From Deltaproteobacteria bacterium (GTDB lineage Bacteria > Myxococcota_A > Polyangia > Haliangiales > Haliangiaceae), in the NCBI GenBank assembly GCA_029565465.1, contig JAKQOD010000101.1, forward strand, positions 1-52,251: a stretch of 52,251 nt of DNA. Direction: 5' to 3'. Of this stretch, positions 26,100-35,100 are shown piece after piece. Position 1 is the stretch's first letter; every line of letters begins with the position of its first letter. The position numbers were made by a program, and so were the translations under genes. The notes beneath the pieces were generated by a model. It made no database searches. It was given only the letters and a program-made list of their open reading frames with translations, and had not been told where the DNA came from.

Positions 26100-28262
26100 T
26101 CAGTCGCCGAAGCTGGTGTACAACGCAGCGCCGACTTCGGCCGTCGAGACGTTCGTCGTGTTGTCGCGTAGCACTGCCCGCGCGTCGATGCGGAGGCCAG
26201 CGTGTGACGCAAGTTGCCATCGAAGTGATGCACCGGCCACGCCTTCGATGTGGCTGTGGTCATGCGGCACTGCGCTTGCGCCGAAGCCAATCAGCGCGCG
26301 TAGTGTGAGTGCGGAGGTGAGTCGCCACACGTCGGCGTTGAAGTTCAGATGCGCGGTTGTCCGGGTCTCGTCGACGGTAGCGGGCGAGGTGCGATGGCGT
26401 TGTAACTGGGCATCAAGTTCAAGCCAAAAGCGTTGGCTTCGGGGGATGCGAAAGCCAAAGCGCAATGCAGCGCCGGCTTCACCACGCAGCGTTGTGGTTG
26501 TGCCAAGGGCGAGCTCAAAGCGTGGTAGTGGTGGTGGCGGTACAACTGCTTGAAACGTGTGGCACGGCGTACTGCGAAGTTCGCACGAGTTCATTGAACG
26601 CTGAAACAAGGACCAAGCGCGGCCTTCGGTACCGGCGATGCCTGCTTCGACGCGTAGCACTGGCAGGATCTTGACTGTTGCTAGCGCAATGCTGCCTTCG
26701 AGCATCACCGCAAGCTGCGTCGAGCCTGCGTTATCGCGCATGCGAATGTTTGCACTGATGCTGCGTTGCAGAGTTTTAGCATGCACCGGTCTGAAGTTGA
26801 TGCAGTCAGTCGTGTCGGTTCGAAAGCCGGTATCACCATCGCCGTACGATTGACTCAGTACCTCGACGGCGTCGTTGCCAACCAGCTGCGCGGCGCCGAC
26901 AATTGGGCCGGTGAGATCGATTCGAATGCATTCCGCCTTCGTCAAAGAATAGATATTGAGAGGCGTAACCTCGACGGCTGGAACCGTGAATCGCAGCGTC
27001 TGCTCACCACAGCGCAACAGATGTTCGCCGACTTCCGAGACGAGCCAGGTGCGTCCACCACCGCTGCCCACGGTCGGAGCCCAATTGGCGTCTGCAAACA
27101 TCGGTTCATTGCCGTTGGTCGTCGTTTCCGTTTTGACGAGCACTTCGCATGCAAGCGTTGGCAACTTGATGCGGGCGCCGACGGGCAGGCGCGCCGCTCG
27201 CTGTTGTGATCCCTCGCGTTGCAGCCATGGCGCATCGATACGTGACACCGTGGTGCTAATCGGCGGTGTTGGCAGCGACTCAAGATGCTTCGGCGAAAAC
27301 GTTGAGACAGCAGCCAGGTAACGGCCGGGTTGTAACATCAGACTCGTCGACGCTTGGTTGGCGCGCATATCCACCACGGTTTCAGCGCCGGTCTCGGGTG
27401 CGGTCAGCTGCAGCAAGTAGCCACCATATTCGGTGGCATTGCGACCCCAGGCGAATTGCACCGGTGCGCCGTCGTCGTCGCCAAGCACCACGCGGTCTTG
27501 GTATCCCCACGTGCTTGGCGCTGGCAGGCGCTCAACCTGCGGTCGCGCTCCACCTACAACCGTGCCTGCGTAAACGCCAAAACCAGGCTTAACCACCAGC
27601 GGTGTTGCTTGGCGAAACTGTTCAGCCAGCAATTCAACGGCGATAGCAGAAATGCCGTGATTACTGATTGCAGTGCCTTCGTTGCCAACGACGACGAGGC
27701 CGCTGCCAGTGACGCGCGCCCACTTGCTGGCAACGACAAATACTGCGCCGCGAGCAGCGGATGCAGTGAGCCGACCACGTTCAATGTAGACACCCTTTGC
27801 AGCGGCGCTGATACGAACCGTAGTGTTGGCGCCAATGCGAAACGTGGCGCCACGGCCCGCGCCATATTGAAATACTACGCTGCCTTGGTTGCCTGTTGTC
27901 ACCACCGTGCCCGCTGCGATCGTAACTGTGTCGGCGCCGGGCTGCGCTGCTGTGTCGAGCGGCGATTGCACCGTGACTTCGCCAACGACATCGCGCAGCT
28001 TGCCAACGACGCTCGGCGCGTCGGGCAAATGCAGTATGTCACCAACCTGGAGCTGATGGGGTTCAGGCCCCAGTTGTGGGTTGCTGCGGTGCAGGGCGCC
28101 CACGTAGCGTCGCGCGCCGAGTTGGTGCTCGGCGATCGTACTGCAGTCGTCGCCTATGACAACGCGATAGTTGCTCTCGGCGAACGCAGTCGCCGGGGCC
28201 ACGCACAGCACCAAGAGCAGCATGCGCAGCGGGGTGGATTGCCAGGCTTGTTCAGGGAGCAT
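26100..28262 (-). CDS. LysM-FecR domain protein
   Basis: 720 aa. Signal peptide ends ATAFAES. Residues about 31-80 form a LysM-like peptidoglycan-binding module (YRVVIGDDCSTIAEHQLGARR, LHRSNPQLGPEPHQLQVGDILHLPD). A FecR domain follows at about 86-240 (VGEVTVQSPLD, TIAAGTVVTTGNQGSVVFQYG, GATFRIGANTTVRIS, YIERGRLTASA). The rest contains carbohydrate-module-like strands and a C-terminal beta-rich region resembling an outer-membrane barrel (FELALGTTTTLRGEAGAALRF, RFWLELDAQLQRH, ending VGAALYTSFGD). LysM-FecR is a common myxobacterial envelope architecture; a structural role at the cell wall is likely. The 3' end is 2 bp from its convergent neighbour. Confidence 0.8.
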   Translation of the reverse strand: MLPEQAWQSTPLRMLLLVLCVAPATAFAESNYRVVIGDDCSTIAEHQLGARRYVGALHRSNPQLGPEPHQLQVGDILHLPDAPSVVGKLRDVVGEVTVQSPLDTAAQPGADTVTIAAGTVVTTGNQGSVVFQYGAGRGATFRIGANTTVRISAAAKGVYIERGRLTASAARGAVFVVASKWARVTGSGLVVVGNEGTAISNHGISAIAVELLAEQFRQATPLVVKPGFGVYAGTVVGGARPQVERLPAPSTWGYQDRVVLGDDDGAPVQFAWGRNATEYGGYLLQLTAPETGAETVVDMRANQASTSLMLQPGRYLAAVSTFSPKHLESLPTPPISTTVSRIDAPWLQREGSQQRAARLPVGARIKLPTLACEVLVKTETTTNGNEPMFADANWAPTVGSGGGRTWLVSEVGEHLLRCGEQTLRFTVPAVEVTPLNIYSLTKAECIRIDLTGPIVGAAQLVGNDAVEVLSQSYGDGDTGFRTDTTDCINFRPVHAKTLQRSISANIRMRDNAGSTQLAVMLEGSIALATVKILPVLRVEAGIAGTEGRAWSLFQRSMNSCELRSTPCHTFQAVVPPPPLPRFELALGTTTTLRGEAGAALRFGFRIPRSQRFWLELDAQLQRHRTSPATVDETRTTAHLNFNADVWRLTSALTLRALIGFGASAVPHDHSHIEGVAGASLRWQLASHAGLRIDARAVLRDNTTNVSTAEVGAALYTSFGD

Positions 28263-28276
28263 AGATCCATCTAAGC

Positions 28277-28312
28277 GTTAGGCGTAGGGCCTCGCTAGGG
28301 TTTGCGCCTAAC
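28277..28312. repeat. 8-bp inverted repeat in the divergent region
   Basis: GTTAGGCG (28277-28284) and CGCCTAAC (28305-28312), separated by 20 nt, lie between the starts of the LysM-FecR gene and the kelch lipoprotein gene. Could be an operator for the divergent pair; no T-run for a terminator. Confidence 0.4.
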
Positions 28313-28434
28313 AGCCAATGGTTTGGCCTGGGAACAATGCGAGTCGCAGGCAGGCGAAGTGTCGCAGGTCGACGAATCCGCCGCTGACGCTGAATCCTTT
28401 TGTTGCAAACCGGCACGTACCTTGCGGAGGCGCG

Positions 28435-29805
28435 ATGCGCAAAAACGTGAAGAAACAGGCTCAATATCTAGCTGCCGCGACGCTGTTGCTGTCCGCATGC
28501 GCAACGCAGTCGACCACGCCAATTGTTCCGGTGACGCCACCTGGCACAACGACGATGACGGCCGTGGTCGAAGAAGTTACAGTGGCCAATCTGCCTGCGG
28601 TGCAGTCGTATGTCTTGGGCGAAGCCAACGGCAAGTGGCTAGTGATCGGTGGCCGCAAAGATGGGTTGCACAAACGGCGGCCGTTCGAAGCCTTTGTCGC
28701 TGCTGGTAACAATACATCGCTTTACGTAATCGACGTTGCTGCCGCGCAGGTGTGGTCAGCTCCGCTTGCGGGCGTGTCACCGGCGATCGCCGAGCAATTG
28801 CAATCCACCAACATGGAGTCACATCAGCGTGGCGACACGTTGTACGTCATCGGTGGCTACGGATATTCCGCAACCGCGGGTGATCACATCACGCACGCGG
28901 CGCTCACCGCGATTAAGGTGCCTGCCATGATCGATGCTGTCATTGGCAATGCTGCGATTGCACCGCACATTCGGCAGGTAACGGACGAGCGCCTGGCCGT
29001 AACCGGTGGTTATCTTGGCGAACTCGATGGAACGTTTTATCTAGCTGGCGGGCAGCGTTTTACTGGCCGCTATAATCCGATGGGCCCAAATCATGGCCCA
29101 GGTTTCGTGCAGGAGTATACCAATGAGATCCGCCGATTCAAGATTAACGACGACGGTGCCGCGCTGGCGATAGCGGAATACACCGCGTGGCATGACGACG
29201 CCAACCTGCATCGCCGTGACTACAACATGGTGCCGCAAATCTTCGCCGATGGTAGCCGCGGCTTTACGATGTTTACGGGTGTGTTTCAGTATGATCGCGA
29301 CGTGCCTTGGCTAAATACCGTCGACATCCGAGCGACTGGGCACACCGTGGTGCCTGGCTTTCAGCAGTTGCTGAGCCAGTACCACAATGCGCATGTGCCA
29401 CTGTACGACCCGCAGCAAAAGGCGATGCATACGCTGTTTTTTGGCGGCATGGCCCAGTTCTACTACGATGCTGCGGGCGCACTCAAAGAGGATACCGCGG
29501 TGCCATTTGTGCGGACTATCAGCATGGTGACCCGCGCGGCCGACGGCAGCTTGAAGGAGTATGCGATTGGCCAAATGCCGGCGCTGCTTGGCGCCAGCGC
29601 TGAGTTTATTGCGAATCCCGCCGTGCCAACTGCTGCCGACGGTGTGTTGCGGCTTGATGCCTTGCCTGCAACCGGGGTTGCGTTGGGCTACATCTTGGGT
29701 GGCATCGAAAGCACTGCGCCGAACGTGTTTTTCAACGATGGCGTCGCAACCAGTGCAGCGTCGGCCCGCCTGTTTCGTGTAACGTTGATGCCGGCGTCAA
29801 AATAG
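28435..29805 (+). CDS. kelch-like propeller lipoprotein
   Basis: 456 aa. Start fixed by GGAGG at 28426-28430, four bases before ATG 28435, and by the lipoprotein signal MRKNVKKQAQYLAAATLLLSAC. Kelch-type repeats are visible: WLVIGGRKDGLHKRRPFEAF with NTSLYVIDVAAAQVWSAPL, DTLYVIGGYGYSATAGDHITHAALTAI, and GELDGTFYLAGGQRFTGRYN. A further AMHTLFFGGMAQFY and VALGYILGGIESTAPN keep the GG signature. It should fold as a six-bladed propeller on the outer membrane. One of the few genes here with a strong Shine-Dalgarno. It lies 36 bp upstream of the second MBL hydrolase. Confidence 0.8.
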   Translation: MRKNVKKQAQYLAAATLLLSACATQSTTPIVPVTPPGTTTMTAVVEEVTVANLPAVQSYVLGEANGKWLVIGGRKDGLHKRRPFEAFVAAGNNTSLYVIDVAAAQVWSAPLAGVSPAIAEQLQSTNMESHQRGDTLYVIGGYGYSATAGDHITHAALTAIKVPAMIDAVIGNAAIAPHIRQVTDERLAVTGGYLGELDGTFYLAGGQRFTGRYNPMGPNHGPGFVQEYTNEIRRFKINDDGAALAIAEYTAWHDDANLHRRDYNMVPQIFADGSRGFTMFTGVFQYDRDVPWLNTVDIRATGHTVVPGFQQLLSQYHNAHVPLYDPQQKAMHTLFFGGMAQFYYDAAGALKEDTAVPFVRTISMVTRAADGSLKEYAIGQMPALLGASAEFIANPAVPTAADGVLRLDALPATGVALGYILGGIESTAPNVFFNDGVATSAASARLFRVTLMPASK

Positions 29806-29841
29806 CAGCGCTCACGCATTGGCCCTGCTAGGGTCGCGCGC

Positions 29842-30648
29842 ATGATCACACATACGACGACCGGCGCGGTAGACGGCTTTTCGATTCATACATTTAGTGC
29901 TGACGCGCACGGCTTGTGTGGCAACTCGCACGTCATCAGCGGGCCAACCGAGAGTTTGATGATTGATAGCCAGTTTTTGCTTGCCGATGCTGCTGCGATG
30001 ACAGCGTTGATTAAGCAACACTGCGCACCATTGAAGCACATCTTCGTGACCCATGCGCACCCTGATCACTACTTTGGCTTGCAGGCCGTGCTCGACGCAT
30101 GTCCCGGCGCGCAGGTGGTGGCTACCGCTGCGGTTGTTACCGATATCGTTGCGACGTTCGCAGCTAAACGCGCATTTTGGTTGGCGAAGTACGGCGCTGA
30201 ATTGCCAACCGCCCCAGTGTTGCCTTCGGCGCTTCACACCGATCATCTGTTGCTCGACGGTGCTCGCGTCGATGTTCACGCGTTCGGCCCAGCCGAAGGA
30301 CTCAACGATTGTGTTGCTTGGTTTGCGCCAGCGCATGCGCTGTTTGTTGGCGATCTTGCTTACAACCGCGAACATGCTTGGATGGGCGAAATGCAGCTCG
30401 GCTTGTGGCAACAAGCCATCGTTGCCTGTCAGCAACGCTTTGCGTCGGCGCAGCATTTGTATCCTGGCCATGGTGCGCCCGCCGGTCCGGAACTATTCGC
30501 CGAGACCGCGCATTATCTTGCATCTTTCGCTGCTGCGGTCGCGCAAGGCGGCGCGCCAGCCGCGATCGCAGCGCGTATCTTTGAACAGTTCCCCGACTAC
30601 GGCATCCCCGAGTTTGTGCACTTCGGCGTAGCGAAATGGTTGCAGTAG
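29842..30648 (+). CDS. MBL-fold metallo-hydrolase
   Basis: 268 aa, cytoplasmic. The metal motif THAHPDH lies at residues 70-76, preceded by the typical CGNSHVISGPTESLMIDSQ strand pair. Later ligands: VHAFGPAEGLNDCVAWF region, LFVGDLAYN (bridging Asp) and HLYPGHGAP (His). This is the broad metallo-beta-lactamase superfamily, closer to glyoxalase II-like/class B-like hydrolases than to the RomA-type enzyme at 5759. Substrate unknown. TAGGGT lies 7 nt before the ATG, slightly outside the usual 5-6 nt leaderless spacing. The tail is 7 bp from a convergent gene. Confidence 0.8.
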   Translation: MITHTTTGAVDGFSIHTFSADAHGLCGNSHVISGPTESLMIDSQFLLADAAAMTALIKQHCAPLKHIFVTHAHPDHYFGLQAVLDACPGAQVVATAAVVTDIVATFAAKRAFWLAKYGAELPTAPVLPSALHTDHLLLDGARVDVHAFGPAEGLNDCVAWFAPAHALFVGDLAYNREHAWMGEMQLGLWQQAIVACQQRFASAQHLYPGHGAPAGPELFAETAHYLASFAAAVAQGGAPAAIAARIFEQFPDYGIPEFVHFGVAKWLQ

Positions 30649-30655
30649 CACCTAG

Positions 30656-32140
30656 CTAGAGCCACGGCCGCACGCGAAGCAGGCCGTACGCAGCGCTTGC
30701 AGTGTAGGCGAACAGCAGCAACGGCACCCAAATCGACAAGACCAACCCAGCCACCCAACGCTTGGGTGCCGCGGTTGCTTCCGGCACCATTGCGCGGCGG
30801 CGACGGCGTTGCGCAACAACATTGCTGAGCACAATCAGAACCAAGGTAATCACTAGCGGCCCGTACATCGCCCAGCCCAGCCAGCGCGCAAGCCACCAAT
30901 TGGGCTCGACGACATACGCGCGACGTTCACTCATGCTGTCGAAGCGCAAGTGATCCCAGATGCTGGAATGATCGACACGCGCCAGCTTTGCGTCCAATGT
31001 TGCGTAACCGCCTTGTCCATCTGAAATATAGAAACCGCCCTGGCCACTAGGTTGCAAGCTTAGGTTTGGTTCCTCTTTATCGCGCACGATTGCGATGGGC
31101 CTTGGGTTGCCAGGGCTGCTCACTTCAAGGTAGCCACGCGCGTTCGTACGATACGTCAGGTCGATGTTTTTGCCGTCGATGGTGAAGCGCATCGTATTGT
31201 TGCCAAGAAACTGTGTGATTTGTGGGCGCAATTCCGCGCCTTGCCAGACAACTGCATCGATGCGCCAATTGTTGCCGCTGTCGCTACGCGTCGGTGGCGT
31301 AAGTCCATCCCATCCCAGATCGCGGATGTAGCTGCCAAAAAGCTGTCGTAAGTGGCCTGCTTGCAATGGTACCCACTGCATACTGTGAGTGATTGGTGTA
31401 CTGGTTTCGAGACAGTGAAGTTCGTCGTCGCGCCATGGGTCGGCGGGCGCCGTGCCCCAACACGGCCGGTCATCGTGATGATCGAGCAGTACCCACCATC
31501 GCTTGTCGTGAAGGATAACTTTGTTCTCGCAGTTTGCGTCATACGATCGACACGTTCGCAGCCGGGGCGCTGGCAACGTACGTACGGCGCCATCAGCACG
31601 AAGCGCTACTATTGATCCGTTCGCGACGTTGCCATGCGCGCCGCTGCGAAAAGCCTGTAGTTCATCGTTGACCCAACCCAACCCAATGACGCGCGCATCC
31701 TCGTCGGATAGCTTAGCCTCGGCTATCCAGCCGTTCGGTCCACCGATCTTGAGCACATCGTCGTCAATAATCCCGAATTGCTCACCGGCGCTTGGGGCGA
31801 ACAGCTGGATGAATGGCCCAGCGGGATTCCGCAACGTCGCGACACCAGTTGCATAGTTTACATTCCAAAGGCCGTAGCGCCGTTCGAGATCGATATGGCA
31901 TGAATAAAAAAGCGCCTCGGTGCCGTGGAGGATCGGTGGCCTCGAACAGGAAGGCAAAGCGTCGGCAATGGGCGTTGGCTTGCTCGATTGCGACCCCGGA
32001 AGCTCCCACCGCACAAAGCGCAATTCAGTGGCGCCCTGCCACGTTAGGTAGCGAAACCACGCGTATCCAGCGGTGGCCAGCGCAATGACTAGCAGTAGCA
32101 AGGAGATGAAACGAAGGCGCACGGCAGAGCTATACGACAT
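30656..32140 (-). CDS. two-span membrane protein with a large extracytoplasmic domain
   Basis: 494 aa from ATG 32140; the frame is open to 32233 but the residues before MSYSSAVRLRF are improbable. One span at about 10-28 (FISLLLLVIALATAGYAWF), a large beta-rich domain (about 40-400) and two C-terminal hydrophobic segments (about 414-440 and 465-490) flanking an Arg-rich loop (QRRRRRAMV). The outer domain has scattered propeller-like strands (GIIDDDVLKIGGPNGW, RYGLWNVNYATGVATL) and Cys pairs. No family recognised. Probably an inner-membrane sensor or scaffold. Confidence 0.6.
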   Translation of the reverse strand: MSYSSAVRLRFISLLLLVIALATAGYAWFRYLTWQGATELRFVRWELPGSQSSKPTPIADALPSCSRPPILHGTEALFYSCHIDLERRYGLWNVNYATGVATLRNPAGPFIQLFAPSAGEQFGIIDDDVLKIGGPNGWIAEAKLSDEDARVIGLGWVNDELQAFRSGAHGNVANGSIVALRADGAVRTLPAPRLRTCRSYDANCENKVILHDKRWWVLLDHHDDRPCWGTAPADPWRDDELHCLETSTPITHSMQWVPLQAGHLRQLFGSYIRDLGWDGLTPPTRSDSGNNWRIDAVVWQGAELRPQITQFLGNNTMRFTIDGKNIDLTYRTNARGYLEVSSPGNPRPIAIVRDKEEPNLSLQPSGQGGFYISDGQGGYATLDAKLARVDHSSIWDHLRFDSMSERRAYVVEPNWWLARWLGWAMYGPLVITLVLIVLSNVVAQRRRRRAMVPEATAAPKRWVAGLVLSIWVPLLLFAYTASAAYGLLRVRPWL

Positions 32141-32325
32141 GGATTGTCGCCGTGCAGGAAAAATTCTTATATGAGCGGCGCGCGGCCTTTGGGCTTGACC
32201 CCGCACCGCGATGCACGCATCCTGGCGCCGCATGTTTATTCGTTTTTCCTAAGCAATCGAAGCGTTGAGGTTTGGCTGCGCCCGTAAAGAGCGCGGTTCC
32301 TGCTGCTTTTGCTTTGGAGTTACGT

Positions 32326-33477
32326 ATGAATGTTCGACGTTTTGGTCGGCACACCCGCACGTGTGTCGACGCTGCTGTGCATGGAATTTTTCAAGATACG
32401 CTCGGCGCGCCCGAGCAAACAGCGTTTTTGCAGCAACTGTTAGCTGTGTTGCGGCAGCGCTCGGATCTGATGCGTTTGCCGCCGACGGCAACTGGCGCAT
32501 TGTTACAAGCAACGCTGATTCGCAACTTGTTGCCGTATAGCAGCGATGTTATGCGCGATCCAATGGCGTGGCAGGGAGCTACAGGCCATCCGCTGCATGT
32601 CGCAGCGTCGCTGACGGGCCATTTGTTTGCCGCGTATCCGACGCCGAAGTTTTTAGCTGCTGCATGGTTTGGTAATGATGAACTGCACCGCCGTTGGGCG
32701 GTTGCGTTAGGGCAAGGGCAAAGCGTGCGAAGCCTGGTTCTGCCGTTGCCGCTGACTCGCCGCATGCAGCACTTGTTCTTGCAAACGCCCGACCATGTAC
32801 CGATAACGCATGGGTTGCGCCGCGCCGAGGTGATTGGCCTCGGCGGGAGCGCTGGCTTGGTGGAGCAGTTGTTGGCGACTCGCCTCGTCGAGCATTTCGA
32901 CGACCCTGAACGTTGGCGAGTGGCGCTGCAGTGGCTGGTCAATTGTGGCGACAGTGTCGAGCTGTTGCATGTGCGGCCGCTAATCGATTTTCTCCATGCC
33001 AACATCACGATGCTGGACCTGCGTGGCCGCACCTTTGCGTCAGTGATGCGGTTAGTGCAAGCATGGCACGGCGCGCTTGGGCGAGCGCGGGCCCATCATT
33101 CGACGTGGGCATCGTCGAATTTGCCAGGGTTAGTGGTGCCAGTAGCACCAACGGTGGAGCGCCCGCGTCCGGCTCAGTGGCTGATGACTGAATTGCTGGA
33201 CGACCAGCAGCTTGCCCACGAGAGCGCGGTGATGCGGCACTGTGTGGCGAGTTATGCTTGGCGTTGCCAAGCGGGCCGCTCGTCGATTTGGTCGTTGCGC
33301 CACCGTTGGCTTGATGATTTCTCCACCCGATCAGTGCTGACCGTCGAAGTTCACCTCAAGAGCAAAACCGTGGTGCAGGTCCGCGGCAAAGCCAACGCGT
33401 CACCTGCAGCCTGGTCGATGCAATTGGTGCGGCGCTGGGCCCGCGACGCCGGCTTGCGAATCGATGCATCAGCGTAG
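32326..33477 (+). CDS. PcfJ-like domain protein
   Basis: 383 aa. The start at 32326 has GGAG six bases upstream (32316-32319). The C-terminal about 120 residues match the PcfJ-like pattern: WLMTELLDDQQLAHESAVMRHCVASYAWRCQAG, then SSIWSLRHRW, then SVLTVEVHLKSKTVVQVRGKAN and a final Trp-Arg helix. PcfJ was named from a conjugative-plasmid gene; chromosomal members are widespread and of unknown role. The HCVxxY core with paired Cys and His may bind metal or nucleic acid. The N-terminal helical two thirds is not recognised. No conjugation genes are nearby. Confidence 0.7.
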   Translation: MNVRRFGRHTRTCVDAAVHGIFQDTLGAPEQTAFLQQLLAVLRQRSDLMRLPPTATGALLQATLIRNLLPYSSDVMRDPMAWQGATGHPLHVAASLTGHLFAAYPTPKFLAAAWFGNDELHRRWAVALGQGQSVRSLVLPLPLTRRMQHLFLQTPDHVPITHGLRRAEVIGLGGSAGLVEQLLATRLVEHFDDPERWRVALQWLVNCGDSVELLHVRPLIDFLHANITMLDLRGRTFASVMRLVQAWHGALGRARAHHSTWASSNLPGLVVPVAPTVERPRPAQWLMTELLDDQQLAHESAVMRHCVASYAWRCQAGRSSIWSLRHRWLDDFSTRSVLTVEVHLKSKTVVQVRGKANASPAAWSMQLVRRWARDAGLRIDASA

Positions 33478-33506
33478 GCGTGAGTTGTCAGGAACCGATC
33501 GGTCGC

Positions 33507-33542
33507 CCGACGTTTGGTCCGACGTTTGGTCCGGCGTTCGGA
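33507..33542 (+). repeat. 12-bp direct repeat, three copies, overlapping a GTCCG-N5-CGGAC palindrome
   Basis: CCGACGTTTGGT at 33507-33518 and 33519-33530, then the diverged CCGGCGTTCGGA at 33531-33542. This places the half-site GGTCCG at 33516 and 33528, 12 bp apart. Lies in the 258-bp gap between the PcfJ-like and DUF2231 genes. Confidence 0.75.
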
Positions 33543-33544
33543 CA
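33528..33544. promoter_or_regulatory. palindrome copy A: GGTCCG-N5-CGGACA
   Basis: Intergenic copy of the GTCCG-N5-CGGAC motif, about 190-210 bp upstream of the DUF2231 gene (33736). Spacer GCGTT. Confidence 0.55.
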
Positions 33545-33735
33545 CTCTGAGAATAGTCACATGTAGAAATTGCGATGGCGCGCGACCAGGAATCGTGCGT
33601 TGTCGACGCAGTGTGCGCACACGCTCGGGTTAAGAAGAATCATAATCTTCGACGGAGAAATGACGTTGCTGCGCTGATGCACCACATGGCGCATGCAACA
33701 AGCGTCGCTATGCTTGTTGGAACCACGGAGGTCAC

Positions 33736-34257
33736 ATGGCTGATATGAGTGCGCTGATGTTCCATCCCAAAATTGTTCACGTGCCGATCGCCCTCGGCTT
33801 GTTGATGCCGCTCATCGCAGGAGGCCTGTTGCTAGCCTGGTGGCGCAAGTGGTTGCCACCACGCGCGTGGGCAATCGTCGCGCTACTGCAAGCAGCGTTG
33901 GTTGTTTCAGGCTTTGTTGCGATGCAAACCGGCGAAGCCGATGAAGATCGAGTCGAACGCGTCGTCGCTGAAAAATACATCGAAGCCCACGAAGAAGCGG
34001 CGGAAGGTTTCGTGTGGGCAAGCGTCGCTGTATTGGTCGTGATGGTTGGTGCTACCGTTTTCGCCAAGCGTAAACTTGGCGCGGGCCTCGCAATGGCTGC
34101 CACCGTCGGCACGCTCGTGGTCCTTGTGCTGGGCTATCGAGTTGGCCACGCTGGCGGTGCGCTCGTCTACGAACATGGCGCTGCACAGGTGTATGTTGGC
34201 AGCAGCGCCGCGGCCCTGCCGGGTGCGCCCACTGGCAAACACGATGACGATGACTAG
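33736..34257 (+). CDS. DUF2231 membrane protein
   Basis: 173 aa with strong GGAGG at 33727-33731 before the ATG. Four hydrophobic spans. The DUF2231 signature HPKIVHVPIALGLLMPL sits at residues 10-26; a charged segment EADEDRVERVVAEKYIEAHEEAAEGFVW and GHAGGALVYEHGAAQVY are also typical of the family, whose His residues are thought to bind heme or metal. The protein ends in an acidic GKHDDDD tail. Function unknown; an inner-membrane redox or ion role is plausible. The palindrome at 33528-33544 lies upstream. Confidence 0.85.
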   Translation: MADMSALMFHPKIVHVPIALGLLMPLIAGGLLLAWWRKWLPPRAWAIVALLQAALVVSGFVAMQTGEADEDRVERVVAEKYIEAHEEAAEGFVWASVAVLVVMVGATVFAKRKLGAGLAMAATVGTLVVLVLGYRVGHAGGALVYEHGAAQVYVGSSAAALPGAPTGKHDDDD

Positions 34258-34296
34258 CTGTCCGCGTCGTTGTGCTCGATGAATTGCGATCGTGGC

Positions 34297-35094
34297 CTAT
34301 GGCGTAGGCGTTTTGTCGGCAGCTTTCGCAACGACTGGGGCGCTTAACGGCGAGCGGCGGCCGAAGGCATCTACCCACGCAAATGCCACGCGTTCGTTCG
34401 CTGCGGGTGGCCGCGCGCCTGGCTGCAGCACGCCGCAATAGCCCGCGTCTCTAAAGACTTGCACTTCTTTGATCTGGTCATGAGAGTCCGGAATCCGGAC
34501 GAATGAGATGGCAACCGGTGCGGTCGTCGCAGCGGCGCCTTTCGCTGTGGCTGATTTGGCTTGTACCGGTGCTTGATAAACGATCACGGCAACCGCTTCT
34601 GGAGGCGCTGCATCTTTGAAAGTAGCTAAGACGTGGCGATTGTTACCGCGCCGACTTGGCGTTTCCGATAACGCAACGCTTAGTGCCACCGGCGCAACCA
34701 TCGCATTTGCAGCAGCTTTTGGATCGAGCGTAAACGTGCCCAGCGCCGTACCTTTGCCATCAGCAAGCGTTAGCGTGCCGGGCGCGGGAGCTGGTTGATA
34801 CACGCTCAAGCCAGGCGCCAAACTCACACGCTTGAGCTTGAGGTTGGCGTTTGCTTTGCCGTTACTGATCGTCCAGGTCGGCTGATCCGAAGCGTCGCCC
34901 GAAGCGGGTGTGGTGGCGTGCGCGTCGTACTTCCAGCCAACCAGAATGCCACCGTCCGCCGGCAGCTTCGTCACCCGGGTGGTAAGGACATCGCCAGCAT
35001 ATGCAGGCATCGCGCAATCCGCCACAGCTTGGCTTTGCCATGCTGCAATCACAACCGTAGGCGCCACTAACATCACGAGCGAGTTACGAATCAT
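34297..35094 (-). CDS. secreted protein, unknown function
   Basis: 265 aa. Signal peptide MIRNSLVMLVAPTVVIAAWQSQAVA, cut before DCAMPAYAG. The mature chain looks like two Ig-like or fibronectin-like beta domains (GGILVGWKYDAHATTP, TLADGKGTALGTFTLDPKA, then HDQIKEVQVFRDAGYCG and AFAWVDAFGRRSPLSAP). Two Cys may form a disulfide. No family recognised. The ATG has TACGAT 6 nt upstream on the minus strand. A copy of the GTCCG-N5-CGGAC palindrome (34485-34501) lies within its coding region. Confidence 0.65.
   Translation of the reverse strand: MIRNSLVMLVAPTVVIAAWQSQAVADCAMPAYAGDVLTTRVTKLPADGGILVGWKYDAHATTPASGDASDQPTWTISNGKANANLKLKRVSLAPGLSVYQPAPAPGTLTLADGKGTALGTFTLDPKAAANAMVAPVALSVALSETPSRRGNNRHVLATFKDAAPPEAVAVIVYQAPVQAKSATAKGAAATTAPVAISFVRIPDSHDQIKEVQVFRDAGYCGVLQPGARPPAANERVAFAWVDAFGRRSPLSAPVVAKAADKTPTP
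34485..34501. promoter_or_regulatory. palindrome copy inside a coding region
   Basis: AGTCCG-GAATC-CGGACG within the secreted-protein gene. Exact in the ten core bases; may be chance or a genuine site. Confidence 0.3.
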
Positions 35095-35100
35095 GCATAG

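Noticed and set aside
27354..28274. 306-aa open frame antisense to the LysM-FecR gene
   Set aside because: Shadow frame with no domain; the minus strand has signal peptide, LysM and FecR motifs.
33507..33542. CRISPR-like short repeats
   Set aside because: Units are 12 bp, contiguous and without spacers.
33660..33735. Sigma-54 promoter upstream of the DUF2231 gene, given the distant palindromes
   Set aside because: No GG-N10-GC element found here or before 39040.
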